Assembly (NCBI RefSeq): GCF_020882245.1
Contig: NC_083597.1
Span: 78,036,152 to 78,100,151 of the forward strand
Direction: 5' to 3'
DNA length: 64,000 bases
Origin: Rhopalosiphum padi
Taxonomy: Eukaryota > Arthropoda > Insecta > Hemiptera > Aphididae
Part shown: piece after piece, positions 22,646 through 36,896 of the stretch
Layout: each line of letters begins with the position of its first letter
Position numbering within the stretch: the stretch's first letter is position 1
Notes under the pieces: generated by a model
The model's database searches: none
Told to the model about the DNA's origin: nothing
The model's input: only the letters and a program-made list of their open reading frames with translations
Program-made: the position numbers and the translations under genes

Positions 22646-24001
22646 AGCTGCATGTTTGAGTGTATCACATTAACACTGTGTATATTATATATACATAATT
22701 ATAAATATCAATACAAATATATACATTATACTCTCCCTACTCATTTTATATTACCTTTTATATGAATAATAATAATATCCAAAATAAAGAATTATTTTAA
22801 GAATTATATATATACAAGACCAAAGACCATCTAGACCATCTATTAATATTTTGTAATCTGTCGGAAATACGATGAATAATGTAGATTTTTTTTGTCTTAA
22901 ATAATTTATTCGAAGACTTTGTATTATATTCTTTCTATAAAAAACATATTGTTTATTTATTTCTTTTCTTAGTTGTAGAACAATAAGTTGACTATATTTA
23001 TTTTTATATTTTATACTTTTATAGCACATCTTTATTATTTTTTATGCCTATATTTGTTATGTTAATTGGACATTGGATTTATGGCCGTTTAATAGATAAA
23101 TAATAATAATAATAATTTACGTATCTCATAGCTGACGTGGTATAGTGTACAATATAGTACATATTTACATCTAAAATAATCTACACGAAAAAAATAAATG
23201 CTCGATCATTTCAAATGTTTACTTATTATACGTGTATTATATTTTTAAGATATTCCAGACAGATTTGTTCGTCATGACAATCATCGTATTTTGTTACTGT
23301 GTGCATATAATATAATCATAATACTCGTATATAGTAATGAGTAAAACACGACGAGACGTATAATTAGATGTAAAACGTAGCGAAAAAAAAATATACGAGT
23401 CATTGTTTATATATATATATATATATGTATAATATATACGTTAAAAATTAGTGCCCATAACAATTATATTATTTTGAAAAAAAAAAAAATAAGTAAAAAC
23501 TGTTGATTATCAAATTGTAGAACGTCGGACGACCGTAAAATCATAACAACTACGCAACGAGCGTGTATTATATAGTTATCCACACGATACTGAGAAACAG
23601 CAGCAGCAGCAGCAGCAGCAGACCAGCGTTTGCTTAAATCTTCGGCTGGCATGGTACGGCGTGTTCCATACTTCTATATGCCGATGAATGGGAGCGTGAC
23701 AGCGCGCGGTGTACTGATGCAGTGGCCGTCGTAATTACGACGATGAGTGAATAATATAGGTAAGTACACTGTTTTTATGTTTTCTTTTGTTCACATCGAA
23801 CCCGACTGGCGCACGGGTGTAGTACTGCAACATTTAGTTTATAAATCGCGTAATACTATATTAATATAATAAACCCGTGTAGTATTTCGTATTGTAAACA
23901 TAGACCCACATAATATATAATATCGTATAGCTTTGGACGCGTCGGGCGATATAGTGCACCCGATTATCGAGGGGCGGTCACCTTCGTGGGCACTCCGAAC
24001 C
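22646..24001. other. upstream flank of the protease gene
   Basis: AT-rich to 23400, then a CAG microsatellite and a GC-richer 600 bases before the signal-peptide ATG. This part probably holds the promoter and 5' UTR, but no TATA box or initiator can be assigned with confidence. Confidence 0.4.
23598..23621. repeat. (CAG)8 microsatellite
   Basis: Eight CAG units lie about 380 bp upstream of the protease signal-peptide exon. They are open as poly-Ala on the minus strand, but no gene is supported there. Confidence 0.9.
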
Positions 24002-24063
24002 ATGGAAATCCGCGTATCATACGTCGCCGTAGTGTTCACCTGTTGCTGTGGCTGGCTGTCCAG
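24002..24063 (+). CDS. protease exon 1 (signal peptide)
   Basis: ATG sits in a good context (ACCATGG). The exon encodes MEIRVSYVAVVFTCCCGWLS plus AG, ending before GTAGGT. Its phase fits the exon 2 acceptor, and together they make a hydrophobic leader with a plausible cleavage after RGHA. Distance (3.9 kb) and lack of transcript data limit certainty. Confidence 0.72.
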
Positions 24064-27000
24064 GTAGGTACCCACCTATAAATATTATATACTCGATATC
24101 ATAATATTTATTCTGTATATATTATGTAAACACAAACACGCGGTAAGTACCCTTATACGTTATTTGTCACGTTCGCTTTGCGAAATCAATATTTTTGCTC
24201 TTTTTGACGAGCACTCCGTAACATGTACATATAGGCATTGGGCCACATGCCCAACTACACCCACATGGTGTATGCATGGGTAGTGAAGCCATGTATAATA
24301 CATGATCATTTCGAGATATCGTCCAAATTGACGCGTAATGTGTATAGAACATTAATGTTTATATACAGTCTTTATGTTTAATAAGTTAATATTTCATTAG
24401 TGATTTTTTTTATAAGCTGCAATAAAAAAAAAAACTAAATAAATATTTGTATTGCTCACTGTTTTTTAAAACCATGTTAGTTAAAAAAAATAAAATATAC
24501 ACCATATACATAAAACACTTTTTAAATATTGTACCATTTCAAACATTTGATTTAACTTACAAAACACAATTTTTTGATATATTCGAAATCATCAGAAGAT
24601 CGAAGATCTAACATTTAAATTATTATACTTATTATTTAACAATTAAAAAGAAATTCGTATACAATATACAAACTGGAATTGGCCAGAAAACATATTATAT
24701 TTATGAAGATTACAATAAAATCTAAAAAAGTATTCTGATACAACAAGTAAGGGAATTATATAATTGGACAGACGGCTATGCAAAGGCCATTGGTAAATCT
24801 GCAGAGGGTCAAGGTATCATGTCCTTGTAAATAAAATACTAGCTCCTTGCCAAACAGGAAAATTTGTTAGTTGAAAAAATGTCGTTGCACAATAGTAATT
24901 AGTTATAATTTGCAATCCTGTTTAAGTGTAAAAATATTAATTGTCGTACAATTATTACTCATTTATCAAGATTGCTGTCTTGCCTGTCTTTTACACTTAT
25001 TAGTATTAACTTTCTTTTGTGTTTCCCATTTATTTATTCTGTAATTATATAAATTAAACAGATTATAAAAATAATAAATGTATTTTTTATTGTAAATCCG
25101 TTGTCAATTCATCCCCGATACCGCGACGTATACAAGTATTACCACGTCAAAAGTCGATCGTCAGTTTTATACTGTTATACTATGATATTTAAATTTTTAT
25201 ATATCTTTACCCAGACAGCAAAACACCATTGCTATAAGATTATATAAATATTATGATAATTCAACTATGAGATTGTATAAATATTGAATGTAAATTGCAT
25301 GTGAATTTTTTAATGTCAATGCAATATCCCGACAATTTTATTTGGTCAGTCAAAAATGTTTATTTAATATTAAATTTACATTATTACATGTTACATATAT
25401 ATTATTTACTAAACTTTAGAAAAATAATATATTGTTTAAAATTAATAGATATATAGTTGAGGATTAATATTTCATAATTAGATGTAAATAAATACAACAA
25501 AATAAGACAATTTCCTGAAGATTATTAAATGTCACAAAATTTATTTATTTTAACAATATGTTTTTGTTTACAAACATTGAATATCAGTTCCTATTAAATA
25601 TTACGAGAAATAACTCATTAAAATTAATATTTAAAAAGGTAGCAAGTATACTGGTCTGCTGTACAATAAGTGTCGAGTGGATCACTATTATACATTATTA
25701 TACATCTGTTAAATTTGAATTTAATATCATATATCATTGTATACGAAAAACGATTCTGAGCGAATACGGTCTATCAGCCTATATCCCCAAACGATATGTT
25801 TATTTGATAAAACTATTAAACTCATTTACTTAAATTTTAGTATTATTATAGTAGGATGATTTAATATTTTCCAAAAATATTGTATTTATCCCAATATTAG
25901 TATTTATAGTTATTATAGTAATGTATATTTATATCATATTATAATATCAACATATTATACAACTCAAAATATAATAACATATTTCTGTAAATAGTAAATA
26001 CTGTAAAACAGTAAATATTAGATTTATAGTATAAATAAATAATAATAATATTTTAATAGAAATCCAAAATGTCTTTGTTTATAGTAATATTCATAAAAAT
26101 ATAATATACGTAAAAGTTTTAAGTTCCCACGAACTATGTTTGTGAATCGTAACAATATAATTAACATTGTTATTAATTGTTTAAGTGAGTAATTTCGTTA
26201 AAATCTGAATTTAAAATGTATAAAAAAAATAATCGCCTTTATATTTTTATTAGATTGTATGGTTTCAGTATCAAGTATTTACTTTAGCTTTTAAAAACTT
26301 AAATATAAAAATCAAAGTTTTCATGAAATTCCTAACTACAAAATTAACTAGTAATAAATTGTTAATTTGTTAATTTTTAATTCTTAGATGTAAAAAAAAC
26401 ATTTTTATGACTTTCTAGCTACTAATTTATACATTTTTGAGATTTTGACACATTGTATTAAAATTAAATTGTTAAACACTTATAAAACACGTTGTGATTA
26501 TGGATTGATATTTTTCAGTTGAAAAATTAAAAACTTATGAGAAGGTTATATTACATTTTCAAGCATTTTTACACAGTAAATAATATTGGATAAAAAAAGA
26601 CATTATACACATTTGGTGATAATTAAATTTCAAGTATCTACGGTTATTCGTTTTTAAGCTAGCTACTCCAAAAGAACATAATCCATTTTGTCAAAAATTG
26701 GATTTGCGTAAAAATCTCCGTTTATTGAATAACTTTTTACTTTTGGCCCCCGAAATACTAGTTGATTAAATTCTCTACCAGAAACCACCTTCATTTTTGC
26801 TTCCCCAAAAAGTATTAACAGATAAAAAAAAACACACACATCATTATAAAATCAATACATTTATCACTTAGCTGAGAATCTAAAATATTTTGTTGTATTT
26901 ATATAACGCGTTTGTAAGATAGATAAGTATTACTAAGTATACATTTGAAATTAAATGTAATGGTAATATTATAGCGACGATTCGACAATACATACTAACA

Positions 27001-30000
27001 TGTATAAAAAAAAAAATGTCAAGCATTATAAGAAGTATTTACCATTTTTAGTAAATATAGATCTTATTATATTAAACTAACCTACATGTCATTACGTTAG
27101 ATATGGAGATAGATAGATAGATAGGTCATGAATACTAACATTTTAGATTAAAGGCTGGTGACTAGATGGCGAGGTACACAACAAAATATTTTTTACAAAA
27201 TAATATGATTGTGATCTTATGCTTAAGTTTATAACTGAATAACAAACATTATTTTGTTTAATTAAAAAAATAATAATAAATGATTCATACCGAAAAATAA
27301 AATAATCTGTTCCAAGTAAGATTCTTAGGTCAAAAATAACCTGTTGTAATTTACATCGCCGTAGTAATAGTGATTAGTGATTCGTTAAGTTAGTTAAATA
27401 ATGAGTACACGTCAAAAGTGACTATAATGTTGAACCACAAGTTAAGGAAAATAAACTTTTAAACTACATATTATATAATATATTATGGCAAATGTTGGTA
27501 CACAATATAATATATGATATACGATTATGTTATAATATGAATTAATATTTTACATCTTTGTAAAATACAATAATTATATTATATTATGTATCAATATAAT
27601 TTTAAGTAAATATTTAACATTCGTCTAAATGTAATTTATAGAAGTATATTATACAACATATATTTATGCTGACACAAGTGCCCAATTTAAACTTTCACTG
27701 TTTTTTTGATTAAAAAATATTATTTGTAAAGAACTAAATAGTAAATACTTTTTTTTACTTGATACCTTTGGATGAACCAAATTCATTAATTAAAAAACAA
27801 TTGTCGTATACTTTGAAGACCGTTATTAAACAATTTTTCAAATAGTGGAACTGGGTCGTCTTTTTATACATATATATATAAATATATTATATTATACAGA
27901 ATTTGAAAACTAGTTATTGTCTATATTATGTATATTCTATGCGATAATTTACAGCGTACGAGGCCACGCGATTGACTTTAAAACCATGCCCATGACCCTA
28001 CTGAATGCCACCAATTTCATTATGCGACACCAGAAGTATTTGCTGCAAGACGACGAACGCGCGACTGACATACAGGAATCGAGTAACGAAGGTAACTACC
28101 GCGGAACACTGACCGCGTTTTATACGTAATGTACAGAGTGATTCGCCAAGCATGTTCATTCCCATTTTTTATTTAACAATTTTTGAAAATTTTAAACATA
28201 CTTAAAAGCCGAACATTTTCAATAATTTCATTTTAAGGAGTGTCTTGTAAACGTTTCGTGGATATGAATATCTTTAAAATGTATTTTTAAAAATTCCAAA
28301 AACAAAATTTTAAGAACTCCATTATTGAAGAAGAAAACAAGCAATAATAATGCTTGGTAAATCACCTGTGTATACTATGTATGCATAGCACAGGAGGCCA
28401 TCGAGCGTGGAGCTGGTATTTGATGGATAGAAATTGAGGTTTATTAGGTACCTACAATATATATCGTGTAATATGTACGTACGTCGATACGATAATATTC
28501 ACTGACGCGTAGGTCCGTTGGTTATCTCTATACTCTATATTTTTTTATATTAATTTGATTATAACTTCGTAACCATTTGCCTATTGTTGAGTACCTATTG
28601 AAAATTCCGTATAAATCAGTGTAACCGTTAAACGAAATAATAATACATCCATCATCTATCATACAATAAATTATTAATCCATACAAGTAAGTATAGCGGA
28701 AAATAGTGTAGAAAGTCTACGCAGTGCAAATACGTTTGAAAATACGTATTATGTGTAAAAACGATTATGGCACATTGCAATAATCGGTAAAAAAAAAAAA
28801 ATCTAAAACAAAATATTGTAATTATTGCATCCCCCAACCATTGGCCATAACGATACAAACGATTAGTTTGTATAATATAATATTATTTTATCTATTTGTG
28901 TTTAGATAATGCTGTACGCTACCGATGTGTATAACTCGCTATTGTGAAGGTACATAGTATTAATTGGAATCGATTTGATATAAAAAAAATAACGAACTCA
29001 TCAAATAGCGATTAGACTAATATATTATACACGAACCACTCGTAAAAACGTGAAATTATTCGCTGGAATTCAGATAAATAAACAGTTTTCGATGAATAGA
29101 AAATCTTACACGTACGTTATTATAATATAATATTATTGTACGTTATTTAACAGCCCATATATTCCGTAATCGAATATTGAAATAATAATTTAACAACGGG
29201 TCGAGTGCGAAAAATTGTTACTTGCATTATAAACGTGTTTTATTTTATAGCCATGTTTATTCGTACCAACATATTTTTAACCTTAGATGAATCATATATT
29301 CATACATCTATACCTGTATTACGCGTATTATAATAATATTTCGTACGACGACAATTCGACGTTGGCAAACTAACGACGATGCATGTGCGATATAATAATA
29401 CATCATTATTATGCGACGTCGTATGTGTGACTATTATATAATACACTATACACATTACACATACATATATAGTGTAACTGCTCTTCGTCAAATATAGGTT
29501 TCCGAGTTATCTGTGAAAAAAAAAAACACCCAATTGATGTAGATTAGACTGTGAAATATTAATAAAACCGTGCAACATACAATAATATACTACAGTATAT
29601 AGTGTCCCACCTCGTTTGGCCTTTTATACATACCTACTTACTCGACACTACATAACACATTACAATATTTTGTATACTTTAATATACTTACATAACCGTT
29701 TGAGTATCTATACATCATTATGAAAATGATGATTATATGATTCTACTTCTAAAATATTTACATAAATTATTATAGCCTTCAATAAATCGGTAACATTTGA
29801 TTCTTAAAAACCACACTAAGAAAAAAATTTGCAATTTTCAACTCCGGCAGAATTGAAAAATCCTAAATATTATACTTGATGTGGCTTTTAAGTTTTGATT
29901 AAATACAGTTATATTTTCAAATATATTAATAATTACAAAAAAGAATGGTGACCCGCGCGGAGAGCAACATTCTGATCCTACGCTTAATCAAACTTTTCTA

Positions 30001-33000
30001 CAATCCAATATTATTATCATTGCCTATTTTAATCGTCATTAGGTTAACATATATACTATAACAGCTTAGTGTGCCTACTTACAGATATCTGTCACATTGA
30101 TGAAAGCATTTCGAGCATTTCGAGCTTGACTTTTAGCTTATGCAAATCTGCCGTAAACGACGAGCATTTAAATGTTTTGTCTTTGAAATAATTTGCTTGA
30201 TGGTTGTTTGTACGCACTAATGTCGTCCATAATAATCTGTTGTTTGAGGTGACTTTGCTTTAAAACATCTAACGTCTTATGCAGTTGATGACTTAAAATT
30301 ATCACGGTATTATCAAACGTCATTCGCCGAAGTAAACGTAATATCTTAAATTCATCTCCACGTGCCTGTTTGAAACAACATTTGTTCGCAAGACCTTATG
30401 CATATCATATTTCAAATGTATATTCCAATCGAGTTAATAGCATAGAACGTGCATAATTGTGATCATATGCAATTAGTATTGAAAGTTACTAACTAGTATA
30501 ATAAATAATTATTTTGCGTCAGAACCAAAATATAAATAAATATATATATATATATATATATTTAATCATTATATTGCATATCGTAATAATTCGTATAGTA
30601 TTTAATATTATATATACTGTGTATTCTGAAAATCCGAAATACGCACTCAAAAAAAGAAAGAAAAAAAATATTAAACTATTAAAACTATTCATTAATAATT
30701 ATTCAGAAATACTTAGTAGAATATTTTACATATAAGGTAATAATAAGGCATTTGGGTATTAAGGTTAGATCTTCTTGAATGTCACACAATTAGGACATTT
30801 AGAGAAAGCGATTTACGTATCCTAAAAAAAATTATTTGGACAAATGAGTTTTTGTGCTTAGCGATTTTCCGTGGAATTTTATAATTTTGGCACGTTTCCT
30901 GTACAATATCTCTGTATAATATGTATGCTAAATTCTAATAAAATGCTACACGAATATGATGAAATACTTACATATAAATATATAGGCACCTTAATGTATA
31001 AAAATAAACATTTTCTGAGAAAATCAATAAGTACCTTTTTTTATAACAAAAATCGGCAGTAGATTTGTTTTAAAAATGTATTTACAACGTTATGGTTTTA
31101 TTTTAAGCCATTTTATATGGTTTATATAGTGCATAAGTACATAATAATATAATATTGTACAATTAATAATTATTAATTATATTTAAAACTGATATTTGTG
31201 TTGGGTTCATAAAATATTTGTAACTTATAATGAAATCAAACTATTCTCTAAAAATTAATAAAATTACATCTCTTTTATTGTATTTTAATTATTTAACTGA
31301 CTATATCGACTAAGTCGTTAAAAGCTTAGGTTGAATATTGCAATGGTATTGGTGTAGGTACAGCTTTCATATTGGTATTTAGGTCACCGTAAATATTACA
31401 GCTCGGTAATATTATTCAAAAGCTTAAGATATTCTGAATTACTCAACTTGTAGACCATCTGACTATACTCCAGTGTATAATAATAATTTATATTTAAGTT
31501 TCAAATAGTAATTGAAAATTATCAATGATTTAATTGCATTTTATTGATAAGTCTCAAGTATTTAACTCTGATTCAGGCCATTGGTAAAATAAAAAAGAAA
31601 TTTCTTATAAAAAATTCCAATACTTATCTATCTATTTAAAAAAGGGGGAAGTAGATAACCGCTATACAGTAATTAGTAGGTGATGTGTGAACCTTGTCAC
31701 TGAGTGAATCACTATAATGCATACACTAAATATGAATGATAAATCATTGCATACGAAAACGTTTCGGAATGAAAACAGATCGTCAGTCTATATTACCTTT
31801 AAGTGTATTTTATAATAAGTATATTTATATTGCTATGATAATAAATTATTTTATTATAAGTAATATTATGGGGTGAATTATATTTTTTGCAGACAACATT
31901 GCATTTAATAAATAGTTAATATTTTATAATTTTATTAGTATAAATGTATATTTTATATTATTGTTATTACATTTGAGTTAATACTGACTTACCATAGAAC
32001 GGTGTTAGTAGGTTTATCGAAAATAATATCAAGAAAAATATTGAATTGAAAAAGTTGAATATTAAATAGCATTTTTTCTCAAATTCAATTGTAAATCGTA
32101 TCACACATACACATAAAATACACATATCGTTATAAAATCAATATATTCATTGTTTCGTTTAGAATATATTTCTATCATAATTTTCAAAATGTAGCTCTGC
32201 TTAAAATGATAATAAATATTTAATTTTCCACAATATATATTCAAAATTCTTAACTTTTTTTTTAAAATTATTAAACATATTTATAATATACTGATTTATA
32301 CATACATTCAGATATATATATATATATATGGGTACAATCTTGTCTTTTTGGTCATGATCGAATTTGAAAGTTTTTAATTAAGTTTATACAACTTTAATTT
32401 TCCCAATTTCCCTCAAAGCTTTACCATTAAAACATAAATCCCATGTTTTCAACTTATATATATATCTGGAAAAGTTAATTTAATATTTTTTTTTTAATTG
32501 TAAGGAATTAACGTAAAATATATTAAAATGTATATTTAATAAAAATAAATACATTTTATACAAAGTACTTAAGGTACTTTATTCTTTTTTAAATAACGCA
32601 GTGTCTATAGAAACCTATATATGACTACATAATGGTCCGTTAAATTAAGCTAAAAAATAAACAAAAACAATATAAATATAGTAATAATAATAAATAGCAA
32701 TCTCGCTATGTTTTTCTAAAAATTATTTTTTTTTTAGGTAAGGTTTCATTATTTTATCTAATAACTTTAAAATGTTTGTAATATTATTTTTAATTTTGAT
32801 GTATTTTAGTCAAATATAAATGAATTAAAAAAAAAAAATTAATACTAATTAATTAAATTATATAAATATATTAATTCATGAGCCTTTAATCCGACAACAC
32901 ATCTTATAAGCATAGCATATATCTTGAAACATTTTTATACATGTTTTTATTACGAATGCACACGGCCAGTGATAATTTTAAAAATAACAGGTGGTCTATT

Positions 33001-36000
33001 GCTTAAAATAGTATTAAAAACGAAAATAAGTTAAGTGGTGCTTACCATTTGTTGTAGCTTCGTATTGTTGTTGTCAAATACTTGAATATTTTCTCAATAA
33101 TTCTAAAATATGATTTTATACTATTTAAAAAATAAACTTTTTTTTTTTAGTTTAGTAATTTGTATTCAATTATTATTTCTTTTAAGCTGCATACATTCAC
33201 AAGACGTGTAATTTGTAAAACCATAAAGATCCGGGATTTATTTGTAGGTACCTATTAAGGAATTATTATTTTAGATGTATGTTCATTGTTTTTTATTTAA
33301 GTATACTAAACTATGTCCAAGGTAATTTATTTCACGGAAAAAAGTCTTTATCAAAAAAAGTATTTACTACGTAAAAAACCTCAACTTTTAACGATGTATT
33401 TACGTGTTTATCATGTATAATAATTATAATATTATTTCTTAATTATTTGACATATATTTACCGTGTGTGTAATGTTTCGTAAACTGTAGAGATTACTTTC
33501 GTTACGATATTATTATGCGATATATTAATAACTACGATGTTAAGCGTAGTAATTAGTGCAGGTACCTACGCGAAACGTACCTAATGGATTTTTTACTGTT
33601 CTCCTTTCAGTGAACATGAATATTGATGAGAACGTAGACGGCTTTGTTAACAGCCCTTTAGTTTTAACTACTGAAGTGTGCAACCCGAGAAAATGTCAAG
33701 CCGGTAAAATGGAAGGAGTGTGTATTAGCGGCGAATCGTGTTTCAAACACGGTGGTCAGACCGGAAACCCTTGCAACGGATCGAGTAATCTGATTTGTTG
33801 CACATGTCAGTATCCGAACACAGTAGTATATATTTATAAAACATTTAATAAATTAAATTATAACATTATTATGTTTGCGGCTACAACACGTTTAACTACA
33901 ATTTTAAGCCTGTGGGGGGGGTGGGGGAAATACGACACGCTTACTATATTTTTTCCAAATACGTCGTGTTGACGTGTTTTAATTGTTTTTTTCTTATTGT
34001 CTGTATGGTAATATAATGCAGTTATACTTACGTGCGGTGACGTCTCCAGTCAAAAAGTGACGTACCTGCAGTCCCCTGACAATTTAAAAATGGATACGGG
34101 CAGTTTGGCATGTGATTATGACGTAATGGTTCAAAAGGATACGTGTGCCGTCCGGTGAGTTCATCATTTTCATCGTTATGTAAAATATTAAAAAAATTAA
34201 AAAATTCAACGTTTGAATGTTAATTATTTTTGTTGTAAATACACATACACAGTATGCTTTATTATATACGAGTATGTTATTAGTAAGAAAAAATATTATA
34301 TTTCTTAGAAAAAATAAAAATAAATCGCTTTTTCCGTGTAAAATCATAATTATTAATACGTAATAGCCATGTACATGTAAATATTTATAAAAATGTTTTA
34401 TATTACTTTTAACAAGATTCACAATTTCTATATAATATACGCGGAAAGCGGGTATTGTAGAGGCAATGTGTAAAGTTTTATTTAATCTTTCGTTTTTGAA
34501 ATAATAGCATATTGGTATGATTGACTTTTTTTTGTTGATTTAAATTCTAACTAGAATTCTCTTAAATACTTTTTTATCGTGTTTAATACCAATAAAAACC
34601 TTTCTGAGCCATATCCGTGCCAATATCGGCCTAAGACCTATTACACACATTTTACATTATGTGGCCACTTAACACTTGATACAGAACGGTTTCAGTATAA
34701 TTGATAATACATTTGAATATTTTGGGGTCAAAGAGTATACATTAAACTCGTATTTAAAGAGATATTTGGCAAAAAGAGACGCTTGTCGTAAACGTATTAC
34801 CATATCGGTATAATTTATATGCGAATTGCAATTTTATTTTTATTTCTTATTCAAACCTATTGATTTCGTTTTAGAGGGTTAACTATTAACTGGCGTTCTT
34901 TTAACAATTGGTGTACTCATATTTCAATTATTCATAATCATCTTCACCTATTTCGTTTAGGAATTGACTGTATTACTATCAACGTTATACGGATTTTTAT
35001 AAAATGACATGCTATGTTGGTAAATAATTAAATTATTCAATATTCAACATTTACCTAATGAAGTTTTAAATAGTTATAACTTATAAGTATAAATAGATTT
35101 TATGCATATGTCAAAGAAAAAAATATAAAACAGTATTTAAAAAAGAATCCTGAGCAATGTATATCATTCATAAATTATAAATCATAATATTATGTAGAAA
35201 TTATCACACATACACCTTACATTGTATTTATTTTACAATGACCAAAATATGATGTTAGAAGGACAGTGGTAGTTTTTTAAGTGAACCAAAATATTTTCAT
35301 TAAAAAAAAAAGATAATTAAGCATAAAGTCAAAAAAGTGGTAATTCCATATTTTACTCCGGTTGAAAAAGTATAAATCGATTAGTATCACATACTTTCAA
35401 TTGTATTAATAATAGTTGTTTTAAATTAAAATTAAAATAATTTTAATAATTAAAAATTAGAAACATATTTGTATTTATTATATTAATTCTAAGTCGTTAA
35501 TATAATAATATAATTTAATATAACATTTTCAACTATTACCCTTTTTTTTACCTAATAAGTAATAACTATCTTTGGTGAAGAAATACTAAATAATAGAGTT
35601 ATAAGTATGAATTATTTTAAAAAAAATCTTAAACGTTCCTTATAGTACTAATTTTAAAAAATTTAAAAACAATAATTTTGATGCTATTTCTATTTATTGT
35701 GGAGCATTTTTTAGTATGAATCTCACTATGATGACCGTTAAAAAATACTAAACAATATATATTAAAAAGTTATATATAATAAGGAAGTTCAAACATTATA
35801 ACAACATAATTATAATTTTAAATTAATTCTTTTCGAATCAAAATACAACTCAAAACCCCTTCATTGATTGCGCCACTGATAAATTATGTGGTGAGCTATA
35901 ATAACTTCAAACTTTTCAACATTTATAAGATATAAATTTATTGTGTTCATGTAGAAAATAGTTATCATATTTCATAATTATTAGAAATGTAACTCATAAG

Positions 36001-36863
36001 ACATTACATATTTAATATTTTTTACTAATACAATAAGTAAAATAACATTATATTAATAAATGATTTATAATAATTGATTATTACAAGATACGGCAAATAA
36101 TTATACAAAATGTTCCATATTTATATTAAGGCCCACGAAAATCTTAATTACATTTCGAAAACTAAACGTTATATACCTACTTAGACATACTGTTTGTATA
36201 ATATACAAGTACATACTATAAATTATCATATCAGAAATCTATTAGGTAAAATTTGATTTAATTATTTAATTTAAAACTTTAAACAGCTTCTTGAATTTCA
36301 ACCACGGGAGCACATAAAAAGTTGGAAAATGAATTATTGTTATATTTGAAATTATATTTTTCATGAAAAATATTTTGTTGAAAACATTTTATAACTTATT
36401 ATATTTATTATCTTGATCTTGAACCATATTATTTCAAAATATCTAACGTAAAACTTTAAATGCATAAATTTCGATAATGTTATGAAATTTTCTTATACAA
36501 AATGAATTCTTTATTTTAAGTAAAACGACTAAACTTTTTAAATACAATATTGATGTATATTTCATTATTTAATTTTTTATTAAAAATACGGAAACTGAGT
36601 CTACGAGTCAGGTACCGGATAAAGTTTGCGTGTCGTATTAAGTTAAATGTAACATTATACATCAGAATATTTATGTATTTGTGTAGGTATATTAAAAATT
36701 TAATCTCTGTAAAAACAAAAATTAGGGAAAATAGGAAAAATACGAAATACAACGCATAACGTTTAATGGATGTGTAATGTGGCGGAAAAACATTTCAAAC
36801 AAGTGTCGTCGGTAATCGTCGGCGAGTGACTGTTGTTGGATACGTTATGTACGATAATGGTCC

Positions 36864-36896
<33 letters not shown>

